Source: Candidatus Altarchaeales archaeon (GTDB taxonomy: Archaea; Altiarchaeota; Altiarchaeia; IMC4; SCGC-AAA252-I15). From it: a stretch of DNA of 8,036 nt. How positions within the stretch are numbered: the first letter of the stretch is position 1; every line of letters begins with the position of its first letter. Both the position numbers and the translations under genes were made by a program. Shown piece after piece: positions 1 through 6,352 of the stretch. The stretch covers positions 1 to 8,036 of the forward strand of contig VGJA01000040.1 in NCBI GenBank assembly GCA_016867655.1. The letters are read 5' to 3'. Under the pieces are notes generated by a model that searched no databases, was not told the origin of the DNA, and worked only from the letters and a program-made list of their open reading frames with translations.

Positions 1-1
1 G

Positions 2-589
2 TCAGACAAGTATGCTGTGCTGTCAGACAACTTTCCAAAGAACGACGTTCTGAATGTTCCGGTTTTGAACACAAAGGTCTATGGAACAAACCTCGTTGGT
101 TTGTTGTGCCAAGGCAACTCCAATGGGATACTGCTTCCTTACTTCATTCCTGACTACGACTATGACAAGATAAAAAAGTTCGCCAGCAGTCTAGGCGTCA
201 ATGTTGGTAAAGTCTATGACAGACACACTGCCTTGGGAAACATGGTCGCATGCAATGACAAAGGCGCGATAGTAAGCCCGCTGGTTGAAGACAAAGTTGT
301 TGAGGACATATTGGATGTTGAGGTGGTGAAGATGAAGGTTGCATCTTCAAACGAGGTTGGAGCCTGCATTCTGGCGACAAACAAAGGGTTCATGGCGCAC
401 CACGACGCGGAACACCAGCTGGAGGAAATTGCAAGCATTCTGAAGGTGAAAGGCCTGACTGGAACAGTAAGCTACGGCTTTCCGTTCGTCAAGTCAAGCA
501 TAATAGCCAACTCCAACGGCTATTTGGTTGGAGACAGAACGTCTGGAGTGGAGTTAGGCAGGATAGAAGACGCCCTGGGGTTTGTCTAA
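2..589 (+). CDS. eif6: Translation initiation factor 6 (aIF6), 5'-truncated
   Basis: Archaeal homologue of eIF6, the anti-association factor that binds the large (50S) ribosomal subunit and blocks premature joining of the small subunit. The open frame runs from the window edge, and residues before the first internal GTG (17) still fit the family (SDKYAVLSDN...). The true start is therefore outside the window, with roughly 20-25 residues missing judging from the usual length of about 220; 195 residues are visible. The repeated pentein-type blades are recognisable as recurring short segments: GNSNGILLPYF, DRHTALGNMVACNDKGAIVSP, ATNKGFMAHHDAE and IANSNGYLVGDRTSG. It ends in a conserved-looking LGRIEDALGFV. 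It is convergent with nadM, the two stop codons being five bases apart. The ribosomal protein genes that often flank aIF6 in archaea are not visible on the downstream side. The identification is firm; the N-terminus cannot be described. Confidence 0.95.
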   Translation, partial: SDKYAVLSDNFPKNDVLNVPVLNTKVYGTNLVGLLCQGNSNGILLPYFIPDYDYDKIKKFASSLGVNVGKVYDRHTALGNMVACNDKGAIVSPLVEDKVVEDILDVEVVKMKVASSNEVGACILATNKGFMAHHDAEHQLEEIASILKVKGLTGTVSYGFPFVKSSIIANSNGYLVGDRTSGVELGRIEDALGFV

Positions 590-594
590 AAAAA
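588..594 (-). terminator. Oligo(T) terminator candidate of nadM
   Basis: On the minus strand, seven consecutive T follow the nadM stop codon immediately. Archaeal RNA polymerase commonly terminates at short oligo(dT) runs without needing a hairpin, so this is a plausible nadM terminator. The run overlaps the aIF6 stop codon (587-589) on the opposite strand. Assigned from position and composition only. Confidence 0.45.
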
Positions 595-1095
595 TCAGAT
601 TAAAAACAACCTGGAGATTCTCTTGACGCCGTCAACCTTTTTTATGACTTCTGCAGTGCCTTTGGGAACCAGGTTCTCCCACCTGCTGCCTGAAGAAATC
701 CTTCTCCTGATGTCAGTGCCATTGTAAATAGTCCGGTCATACAGGGGAACGTTCCTAAGCTGCATGTGAGCGTTTTTGAAAATCTTCTTTTCCCGGGGAG
801 CATTTGCGTATACGACATCAAACTTGGGCAGCTTCTTTGACACATACTCAACCCAAATTTTTTCATCACCAAAATCTGGAACAGGCACTATCGTATACCT
901 GTCTTTGCTCAGCCTTAAGGACTTTTCAATCATCTTAATCCTTTCCTCATAGGAAAAAGGGTTTTCCAAAGTATTATTTTCCTGAGAGCTCCCTATTGCG
1001 ATAATCACGTGGTTCGCAACCTTGGCAACATACTCAACAGCCTTCAGATGACCCAGGTGGAAAGGCTGGAATCTTCCAACGAAAAGCGCCCTCAT
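595..1095 (-). CDS. nadM: Nicotinamide-nucleotide adenylyltransferase, archaeal NadM type
   Basis: Adenylates nicotinamide mononucleotide (and usually nicotinate mononucleotide) with ATP to form NAD or its acid analogue, the last common step of cytoplasmic NAD synthesis. The 166-residue length is typical of archaeal NMNAT. The nucleotidyltransferase signature GRFQPFHLGH lies at residues 7-16, with H13 and H16 forming the HxGH nucleotide-binding motif. The second signature GTDIRRRISSGSRW lies at 126-139, where the ISSG segment contacts the ATP phosphates. The start codon is right because the first beta strand (MRALFVGRFQP) begins directly at it. There is no Shine-Dalgarno motif upstream, but a TATA-like box lies about 28 bases before the ATG, consistent with a leaderless mRNA. 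The gene is divergent from herA and convergent with aIF6. Function is assigned with high confidence from both motifs and length. Confidence 0.94.
   Translation of the reverse strand: MRALFVGRFQPFHLGHLKAVEYVAKVANHVIIAIGSSQENNTLENPFSYEERIKMIEKSLRLSKDRYTIVPVPDFGDEKIWVEYVSKKLPKFDVVYANAPREKKIFKNAHMQLRNVPLYDRTIYNGTDIRRRISSGSRWENLVPKGTAEVIKKVDGVKRISRLFLI
638..643 (+). terminator. Possible oligo(T) terminator for aIF6
   Basis: A run of six T on the plus strand, about 50 bases past the aIF6 stop and inside the antisense of the nadM coding region, is the first T-run that could end the aIF6 transcript. It may equally be a by-product of Lys codons in nadM (the VIKKVDG segment). If used, the aIF6 and nadM mRNAs would overlap at their 3' ends. 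Confidence 0.25.
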
Positions 1096-1118
1096 GGTAA
1101 TCTATTCACAGCAAAGGG

Positions 1119-1128
1119 TAATTAATTA
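1119..1128 (-). promoter_or_regulatory. TATA-like box of nadM
   Basis: The ten-base palindrome TAATTAATTA is centred about 28 bases upstream of the nadM ATG on the minus strand. Archaeal TATA boxes sit near -26/-27 relative to the transcription start, so this placement predicts initiation at or next to the start codon. No ribosome binding site is seen between the box and the ATG, which fits a leaderless transcript. Confidence 0.45.
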
Positions 1129-1226
1129 GTAGAGTACTTCCGACAGCTTGTAGTAATCTTGTATTGAGCGGATATTGTAAGATGGCTCCTGCAGCTTAAA
1201 TTATCGTAATCGGAAGTACTTTATTA
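1127..1226. repeat. Inverted repeat spanning the nadM-herA divergent region
   Basis: AGTACTTCCGA (1133-1143) is the exact reverse complement of TCGGAAGTACT (1210-1220), with 66 bases between. Continuing outward to 1127 and 1226, four of the next six positions also pair by Watson-Crick rules (1131/1222, 1130/1223, 1128/1225, 1127/1226) and the other two are G-U. The arms therefore reach 17 bases, the right one ending on the first base of the herA start codon. The inner 66 bases contain only weak further pairing (GAGC 1166-1169 with GCTC 1185-1188). No clear target-site duplication flanks it. It could be a regulatory pair of sites, a structured RNA or a relic of a small element. Confidence 0.6.
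1195..1203 (+). promoter_or_regulatory. TATA-like box of herA
   Basis: CTTAAATTA is centred at about 1199, 27 bases before the herA ATG, the position expected for a TATA box driving a leaderless transcript. It lies inside the inverted repeat, just upstream of its right arm (1210-1220), so anything binding that arm would sit between the TATA box and the transcription start. No Shine-Dalgarno motif precedes the ATG. Confidence 0.45.
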
Positions 1227-2770
1227 TGAACATAGGCCAGGTCATAGGCTCCACAACCCTGAAGATGTTTAGGTTTGTCATAAAGGAGGGCCAAGAGCAG
1301 CACGTCAAGAGGGACGAGTTTGTTTCTGTGAAGGAATCCGTGACAGACCACAATGTGATAGGCGCCATAAAGGAGATAATAATTTCGAATGAACTCCTGC
1401 CGGATGAATTCGGCCGAGATTTGAGGGTGGGAGATATAATACTGAAGGAGGGGGAGTATCCGGTTCCGACAGTAAAGATTCTGGGTTATGAAACCCCAGA
1501 CGGGCTTGAATCCCTTAGACACGGCATAAAACCAGGCTCGCAAGTCCAGCTGGCTTCTGACGAACAGCTGAAGAGGATACTAGCCCAGGACGTCAAGAAG
1601 TCAGCCCATGTGGGAACTCTAGCCACCAGAGAAAGCGTTCCAGTCTACTTGGACATAAACGAGCTTGTGTCCAGGCACTGCGCTGTGTTGGCGATGACCG
1701 GCGCCGGAAAAAGCTACACAGTAGGGGTCTTGGTTGAGGAACTGATGAAGAAAAAAGGTTCGATTCTCTTGTTTGACCTGCACGGCGAGTTCAAAAACAT
1801 GAGCTTTGAAAAAAGCGGTGTGAAAGTCTACGGCATTGAAAGCAAAAACAAGATAAAGATTGAGGTCAGCGCTTTGTCAACCTCTGACTACAACAACTTG
1901 ATGCCGGACTTGACTTCAACGCAGAGGGACCTGTTGGATGAGATACTTGGGATGTCTTACAGGTTTTACGAGAAATACGACTTGAAGGTGATATTGAACA
2001 TACTTGACATATTGCATGACTTGAAGAAAGAGGGTGAAGGCAAAAAGAAGGGCAAGGAAGAAAAGGAAAAAGTTGACACAAGCATTTTTCCTGAAAGCAT
2101 ACTCAAAGGCATTGCCAGAAAGGCTTCGATTTCAACAATAGGCGCGCTTTCCAGGAGGATTAAGAGGTTGGAGAGGATGGACATTTTTACAACAGAAGGA
2201 ACTCCTTTGAACGAGCTGGTGGTTGGAAACCAGCTGACAATCATAAACCTCTCCGAGTCCGAGGAAGGCATCTCTGAGATAATTGTTGCCGCAGTATGCA
2301 GGAGCATCTTTGACTCAAGGAAGAGGCATTCCAAAGGCGAGGAAAAGGAGCTTTCCACGCCCACTTTTATTGTGATAGAAGAAGCCCACACCTTTGCCCC
2401 GAGAGCTTACACAGACATAGTAAGTCCCTCAAGAAACATACTGAAAAAGATTGCTAGAGAAGGCAGAAAATTTGGTGTCGGCTTGTGCATAATAAGCCAG
2501 AGGCCCAATAAGCTTGACGCAGACGTGTTGAGTCAATGTAATACTCAGATAATAATGAAGATAGTCAACCCTTCAGACCAAGAGTATATAAGACAAAGCG
2601 TTGAGACGATAACAGAAGACATAGTAAAAGACCTGCCTGGATTGACGAGAGGTGAGGCGATAATAGCAGGCAGTGCGATAAAAATACCTGTGTCAGTCAA
2701 AATAAGGCCCAGGGAGACTATTGTGGGCGGGAGCGACCTGGACATTGTTGGAATCTGGAATAAAACCTAG
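1226..2770 (+). CDS. herA: HerA-family hexameric DNA translocase/helicase
   Basis: HerA is an ATP-driven double-stranded DNA translocase that in archaea usually works with the nuclease NurA and with Mre11-Rad50 in DNA-end resection. The 514-residue protein starts with MNIGQVIGSTTLKMFRFVI, typical of the HAS-barrel domain (about residues 1-110), which supports the chosen start. A RecA-like motor follows: Walker A MTGAGKS at 157-163 (K162), a DLHGEF segment after the next strand, Walker B FIVIEEAH with acidic residues E385-E386, and ISQRPNKLD around Q425-R426 with the conserved Gln and probable arginine finger. The C-terminal part NTQIIMKIVNPSDQEYI and GLTRGEAIIAG matches the end of the family. 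A Lys/Glu-rich low-complexity stretch at about 264-283 interrupts the motor domain. No nurA, mre11 or rad50 is adjacent here. The chorismate mutase gene follows after a single base, suggesting co-transcription. Family is firm; the NurA partnership is inferred. Confidence 0.9.
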   Translation: MNIGQVIGSTTLKMFRFVIKEGQEQHVKRDEFVSVKESVTDHNVIGAIKEIIISNELLPDEFGRDLRVGDIILKEGEYPVPTVKILGYETPDGLESLRHGIKPGSQVQLASDEQLKRILAQDVKKSAHVGTLATRESVPVYLDINELVSRHCAVLAMTGAGKSYTVGVLVEELMKKKGSILLFDLHGEFKNMSFEKSGVKVYGIESKNKIKIEVSALSTSDYNNLMPDLTSTQRDLLDEILGMSYRFYEKYDLKVILNILDILHDLKKEGEGKKKGKEEKEKVDTSIFPESILKGIARKASISTIGALSRRIKRLERMDIFTTEGTPLNELVVGNQLTIINLSESEEGISEIIVAAVCRSIFDSRKRHSKGEEKELSTPTFIVIEEAHTFAPRAYTDIVSPSRNILKKIAREGRKFGVGLCIISQRPNKLDADVLSQCNTQIIMKIVNPSDQEYIRQSVETITEDIVKDLPGLTRGEAIIAGSAIKIPVSVKIRPRETIVGGSDLDIVGIWNKT

Positions 2771-2771
2771 A

Positions 2772-3026
2772 ATGGACGAAATAGAAAAACAGAGGAAAGA
2801 GATAGACAAAATAGACAGTCAGCTGGTGAAACTGCTTGAGAAACGCTGGAATGCAGCAAGAAAAATAGGAAAAGCCAAGAGAAAAAAAGGCCTGGAGTAC
2901 TATGACCAAGAGAGAGAGGATCAGATTCTGGAAAAAGTGTCTGGAAAAACAAAACTTGAGAAAGAGTTCATAAGGGAAATCTTCTCAAAGATAATGGAAT
3001 ACTGTAGAAATGGGGAAAAAGAATGA
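2772..3026 (+). CDS. aroQ: Chorismate mutase, AroQ type, monofunctional
   Basis: Converts chorismate to prephenate, the committed step towards phenylalanine and tyrosine, in the cytoplasm. The 84-residue protein is predicted to be an all-helical AroQ domain. Aligned by eye to the mutase domain of E. coli P-protein, the active-site residues are present: R8 (E. coli R11), R25 (R28), K36 (K39), D45 (D48), R48 (R51) and E49 (E52). The position of E. coli Q88 appears to be E82, near the C-terminus. The ATG at 2772 is chosen because the mutase helix begins there and it lies one base after the herA stop; the frame is open back to a GTG at 2721 inside herA, but those residues do not resemble the family. 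The stop overlaps the pheA start in an ATGA, so the two consecutive enzymes are probably translationally coupled. Confidence 0.9.
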   Translation: MDEIEKQRKEIDKIDSQLVKLLEKRWNAARKIGKAKRKKGLEYYDQEREDQILEKVSGKTKLEKEFIREIFSKIMEYCRNGEKE

Positions 3027-3808
3027 AAGAAAAGATTGCTGTCTTAGGGCCTGAAGGAACTTTCACTGAAATGGCGGCAAGAAGGCTGTTTAAAGACGCC
3101 CACTTGGTTTACATGGACGATGTGGAAGACGTCTTCAAGTACGTTGATTCAGGCAGAGGTATGGGGGTAGTAGCTATAGAGAATTCTCTTGAAGGCAGCG
3201 TGGTCAAGAACCTTGAGGCTTTGATGGAGCATGACGTCAAGATATGCAAGGAAGTGACTTTGGACATAAACCTCTGTTTGATGAAAAAGAAGGAAACCAA
3301 GAAGATAGAAACCATCCTCTCCCACCAGCACGCGCTGGCGCAGTGCAAAAAATACTTAAAGAAAAAATATCCAAAAGCCAGCCTGCAGTCTTCAGACAGC
3401 ACCGCAGCAGCCATGAAGGAAGCAAGCAGAATAAAGGATTCAGCAGCCATCGGCCCTAAAGAAGCAGCCAGAAAGTATAACCTGGAGATTATCAGGGAAA
3501 ACATAGAAGACGACAAAAGCCAGACTAGGTTCATCGCCATAGCCAAAAAAGAATGCTGGGGAAAGAAAACCTCAATAATTTTCGCAGTAAAAGACGAACC
3601 AGGGGCGTTGTACTCGGTCCTGAAGGTGTTTTCAGACAACAAGGTAAACCTGACGAAAATCGAGTCAAGACCATCCAGAAAGAAGCTTGGAGAGTACGTA
3701 TTCTACGTTGACTTTGAAAACAACAGCCTCATCAGAAGAGAATTTGAAACAATAATGCTGAAAATCAAGGAAAGAACTACGCTGCTGAAAAACCTTGGAA
3801 GCTACTGA
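3023..3808 (+). CDS. pheA: Prephenate dehydratase with C-terminal ACT domain
   Basis: Decarboxylates and dehydrates prephenate to phenylpyruvate, the last step before transamination to phenylalanine. At 261 residues it has the length of a stand-alone dehydratase. Visible motifs: GPEGTFTE (9-16) at the N-terminus, IENSLEGSV (52-60), SHQHALAQC (100-108), DSTAAA (125-130), the AAIGPKEAA segment (141-149), and the catalytic TRF triad T168-R169-F170 in DKSQTRF. The ACT regulatory domain follows (about 183-255) with GALYSVL (194-200) and ESRP (214-217), the segments that bind phenylalanine in feedback-inhibited homologues, so allosteric inhibition by Phe is likely. The start overlaps the mutase gene by four bases (ATGA), with a GGGG stretch seven bases ahead as a possible weak ribosome binding site. 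Together with AroQ it forms a split equivalent of the bacterial P-protein. Confidence 0.95.
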   Translation: MKEKIAVLGPEGTFTEMAARRLFKDAHLVYMDDVEDVFKYVDSGRGMGVVAIENSLEGSVVKNLEALMEHDVKICKEVTLDINLCLMKKKETKKIETILSHQHALAQCKKYLKKKYPKASLQSSDSTAAAMKEASRIKDSAAIGPKEAARKYNLEIIRENIEDDKSQTRFIAIAKKECWGKKTSIIFAVKDEPGALYSVLKVFSDNKVNLTKIESRPSRKKLGEYVFYVDFENNSLIRREFETIMLKIKERTTLLKNLGSY

Positions 3809-3865
3809 AACAAGACACCTACAGTCAAAAAGATAATTCTAAAAGTATATTAGGCGATGTGGCTT

Positions 3866-3875
3866 AGTTATATAC
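3866..3875 (+). promoter_or_regulatory. TATA-like box of hef
   Basis: AGTTATATAC is the most TATA-like sequence in the 104 bases between pheA and hef. It would place a transcription start near 3897, about 16 bases before the ATG. A second AT-rich candidate, AAGTATATTA (3843-3852), lies upstream. The box sits in the loop of a short inverted repeat, TTAGGC (3850-3855) and GCCTAA (3877-3882), and CTAGGC recurs at 3899-3904 near the presumed start site. No experimental support. Confidence 0.35.
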
Positions 3876-3912
3876 TGCCTAAAAGAATGCAATAAAAGCT
3901 AGGCAACAGAAA

Positions 3913-6141
3913 ATGTTTGTATCTCATCCAATGCTTAAGTCAGATTCCATAAAGCTTAGGCGTTATCAGGAGGCGATTACTGCAGTAGCCTGCGAGAGGA
4001 ATACTTTGGTTGTCCTGCCTACTGGCTTGGGGAAGACGATAATAGCAGTCTTGGTGATGGTCTACAGGCTGACTGAATTTCCAAAATCTAGGATACTTTT
4101 TCTTGCCCCGACAAAGCCTCTTGCAGTGCAACACAAGAAGACTTTTGAAGAATTTGTGGTTTCTGGAACCACTAAAGTGAAGACTGCATTGTTGACTGGT
4201 GAGGAGAAGGTTGAAAACCGAATGGAATCCTGGAAAAACAGCCAGGTAATCTTTGCCACGCCGCAGACGATAGAAAACGAATTGATTAAAGGCCTGAATC
4301 TTGGAGAAGTCTCGCTCATAGTCTTTGATGAAGCACACCGCGCGGTGGGAGACTACAGCTATGTCTATATTGCAAAAAAGTATGCTGAAGAAGGCAGAAG
4401 CCAGCTGGTTTTAGGGCTTACAGCCTCGCCTGGAAGCGAAAAAGAGAAGATTGATGAAGTGTGCAAGAACCTTTTCATACAGCAGGTTGAGGTTAAGACC
4501 GACTTGGACAAGGACGTCAAGCCTTATGTGCAGGATGTGAAGACAAAGTGGATTAGGGTAAAACTGCCCGAGGAATTCCTCAAAATAAAGAAAATGCTTG
4601 ACGAACTGCTGAAGGAAGACTTGAAGGAGCTTAAGGCTGGCGGCTATATTGAGACAGCCGACTTGACTAAGGTAAACAAGAGGATGATTCTGGAAGCACA
4701 GGTTAAAATCAGGAAAGAGTTGTCTGCTGGACTGCACGTCTACCAGTATGCTTCGCTTGCAGCCTCGGCATTGAAAATCAACCATGGGGTAGAACTTCTT
4801 GAAACCCAGGGGATAAGCACACTGGACACATACTTCAAGAGACTTATGACACAAAAAACAAAAGCAGTTAAAAGACTGATAAGAAATGAAAAAATGATGG
4901 AAGTTATGACGCATGTAAGACACTTGAAGGGACAGGGTGTAGACCACCCAAAATTGGACAAACTGGTTGAAACCGTCAGCAAAAGAAAGAAAGACAAAAT
5001 ACTGATTTTCACCCAATACAGGGATTCTGTGGAAAAAATAATGCAAAAATTGAATGACGCGGACACTTTAGCGCATGAGTTCATAGGCCAGGCGAAGAAA
5101 GACGGCAAAGGAATGAGCCAGAAACAGCAGATTAAGGTGTTGGAAAACTTCAGGCAGGGCAAGTACACGGCATTGATAGCGACTTCTGTTGCAGAGGAAG
5201 GCTTGGACATACCTAAAGTAGATTTAGTTATATTCTATGAGCCGATTCCTTCTGAAATAAGGGCCATACAGAGACGCGGAAGAACCGGGAGGAGCAGCAC
5301 AGGAGAGGTTGCAATACTCATGGCAGAAGGCACTAGAGACGAAGCCTACTACTGGGTTTCATATCACAAGGAAAGGAAGATGCGCGCTCACATAGATCGC
5401 ATGAAAAAGGATATTAAGGCAAAACGCGAAGAATCTAAACCCTACGGCCAGCAAAGCCTGCTGGCTTACTCGCAAAAGGAGGAAAGAGTTAAAGTGAAGG
5501 TATACATCGACCACAGAGAAAGTTTGCTGATAAAGAAAATGCTGAAAGAAAAGTGTGAAATAGAATTGGCGCAGCTTCCGGTTGGAGACTACATACTCAG
5601 CGATAGAGTCTGCGCTGAAAGAAAAACCATAACAGACTTCCTGCAATCAATCATAGACAAAAGGCTGCTAAGCCAGGCAGCAGAGATGAAAAGAAACTTT
5701 GAGATACCAGTAATCATCCTGGAGGGTTATGACGACCTCTACACTCAAAGGAACATACACCCAAACGCCATCAGAGGCGCACTGGCGGCTTTGACTACGG
5801 GCTTCCAGATTCCAATAATCCCAAGCCAAAGCGAAGAGGACACTGCTGAAATACTTTATGCGATAGCCAAGAGAGAGCAGGAGGAAGAGGAGAGGATTGT
5901 GTCTTTGAGAGGAGAGAGGAAGCCGATGCTTTTGAGCGAGAAACAACAGTATGTCATTGAGTCTCTTCCAAACGTTTCTGCAGTGCTTGCCAGAAGGCTT
6001 TTGGAGAAGTTTGACACAGTCCAAAACGTGATAAACGCATCGCAGGAAGCCCTAACTGAGATAGAGGGCATAGGCGAGAAGAAGGCTGAAGACATAAGAA
6101 AGGTAGTTAAAAGCAGCTATAGAAATAACATAAAGGGGTAG
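3913..6141 (+). CDS. hef: Hef: fused superfamily 2 helicase and XPF/MUS81-type nuclease
   Basis: Hef is the archaeal relative of FANCM (helicase) and XPF (nuclease); it remodels and cuts stalled forks and branched DNA. The 742-residue protein has the full architecture. Helicase: motif I LPTGLGKT (35-42, K41), motif II DEAH (139-142), motif III TASPG (170-174), FTQYRDS in the second RecA domain, motif V ATSVAEEGLDIP and motif VI QRRGRTGR (453-460). A helical insert lies between the RecA domains, as in the family. Nuclease: D533 in IDHRE, GD at 558-559, and ERKTITD with E569, R570, K571 and D575, so all metal-binding and catalytic residues are present. Tandem helix-hairpin-helix motifs (LPNVSAVLARRLLEKF; IEGIGEKKAEDI) end the protein. 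The ATG at 3913 gives MFVSHPMLKSD; M7 (3931) is an alternative start. There is no Shine-Dalgarno motif. Both activities look intact, unlike homologues with one dead half. Confidence 0.96.
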   Translation: MFVSHPMLKSDSIKLRRYQEAITAVACERNTLVVLPTGLGKTIIAVLVMVYRLTEFPKSRILFLAPTKPLAVQHKKTFEEFVVSGTTKVKTALLTGEEKVENRMESWKNSQVIFATPQTIENELIKGLNLGEVSLIVFDEAHRAVGDYSYVYIAKKYAEEGRSQLVLGLTASPGSEKEKIDEVCKNLFIQQVEVKTDLDKDVKPYVQDVKTKWIRVKLPEEFLKIKKMLDELLKEDLKELKAGGYIETADLTKVNKRMILEAQVKIRKELSAGLHVYQYASLAASALKINHGVELLETQGISTLDTYFKRLMTQKTKAVKRLIRNEKMMEVMTHVRHLKGQGVDHPKLDKLVETVSKRKKDKILIFTQYRDSVEKIMQKLNDADTLAHEFIGQAKKDGKGMSQKQQIKVLENFRQGKYTALIATSVAEEGLDIPKVDLVIFYEPIPSEIRAIQRRGRTGRSSTGEVAILMAEGTRDEAYYWVSYHKERKMRAHIDRMKKDIKAKREESKPYGQQSLLAYSQKEERVKVKVYIDHRESLLIKKMLKEKCEIELAQLPVGDYILSDRVCAERKTITDFLQSIIDKRLLSQAAEMKRNFEIPVIILEGYDDLYTQRNIHPNAIRGALAALTTGFQIPIIPSQSEEDTAEILYAIAKREQEEEERIVSLRGERKPMLLSEKQQYVIESLPNVSAVLARRLLEKFDTVQNVINASQEALTEIEGIGEKKAEDIRKVVKSSYRNNIKG

Positions 6142-6151
6142 GATAAGAATC

Positions 6152-6261
6152 AAGATGCGCACCCTTCATGAATAAGTAGAATACAACTCAAATACCAAAC
6201 TTAAGAACGCAATTCATGACGGGTGCGTCCAAAAGAATAAAACTTAAGAATAAAACCAAGA
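6152..6261 (+). repeat. Tandem repeat unit, copy 1 (110 bases)
   Basis: Identical base for base to 6265-6374, with a period of 113. It begins AAGATGCGCACCC, starts 11 bases after the hef stop codon and carries a near-perfect inverted repeat in its first two thirds. Its last third is A-rich. The 11-mer AAACTTAAGAA occurs twice in the unit (6197-6207 and 6240-6250), 43 bases apart. No protein of convincing size is encoded within it. Confidence 0.95.
6158..6227 (+). repeat. Inverted repeat / hairpin in repeat copy 1
   Basis: CGCACCC (6158-6164) pairs with GGGTGCG (6221-6227) and TTCATGAA followed by T (6166-6173 in full) pairs with ATTCATGA (6212-6219). The only mismatch is 6165/6220, so 15 of 16 positions pair around a 38-base loop (6174-6211). 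As RNA this would be a stable long-loop stem-loop; as DNA it is a dyad that could bind a dimeric protein. No T-run follows, so it does not look like a terminator. Confidence 0.75.
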
Positions 6262-6270
6262 GGTAAGATG

Positions 6271-6340
6271 CGCACCCTTCATGAATAAGTAGAATACAAC
6301 TCAAATACCAAACTTAAGAACGCAATTCATGACGGGTGCG
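6271..6340 (+). repeat. Inverted repeat / hairpin in repeat copy 2
   Basis: Same dyad as in copy 1, shifted by 113 bases: outer arms 6271-6277 and 6334-6340, inner arms 6279-6286 and 6325-6332, one mismatch (6278/6333) and a 38-base loop. It ends 40 bases before the downstream start codon, so it would be in the 5' leader or the promoter-proximal DNA of the coiled-coil gene. Confidence 0.75.
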
Positions 6341-6352
6341 TCCAAAAGAATA

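Noticed and set aside
17..19. GTG as the start of aIF6
   Set aside because: Family-like residues continue upstream to the window edge and the protein would lack its first blade; the gene is truncated by the window, not short.
2721..2771. GTG start giving the chorismate mutase a 17-residue N-terminal extension overlapping herA
   Set aside because: The extra residues do not fit the AroQ domain, and an ATG one base after the herA stop begins exactly at the conserved first helix.
3109..3642. Long minus-strand open frame antisense to pheA, and similar ones opposite herA, hef and the coiled-coil gene
   Set aside because: They mirror strongly coding plus-strand genes, have no recognisable domains or promoter, and their composition (runs of Ser, Phe and Leu) is what the complement of Lys/Glu-rich genes produces.
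3851..3912. tRNA-like stretch (GCGATGTGGCTTAGTTATA) before hef
   Set aside because: The start loosely resembles a tRNA acceptor and D-arm, but there is no T-loop GTTCRANTC, no anticodon stem and no matching 3' acceptor strand within the available space.
6216..6266. Basic mini-ORF in repeat copy 1 (MTGASKRIKLKNKTKR); in copy 2 the same frame from 6329 extends to about 35 codons
   Set aside because: Very short, in an A-rich segment where Lys codons arise by composition. The second copy runs out of frame into the coiled-coil gene, there is no ribosome binding site, and it resembles no small ribosomal protein I know, including eL41.
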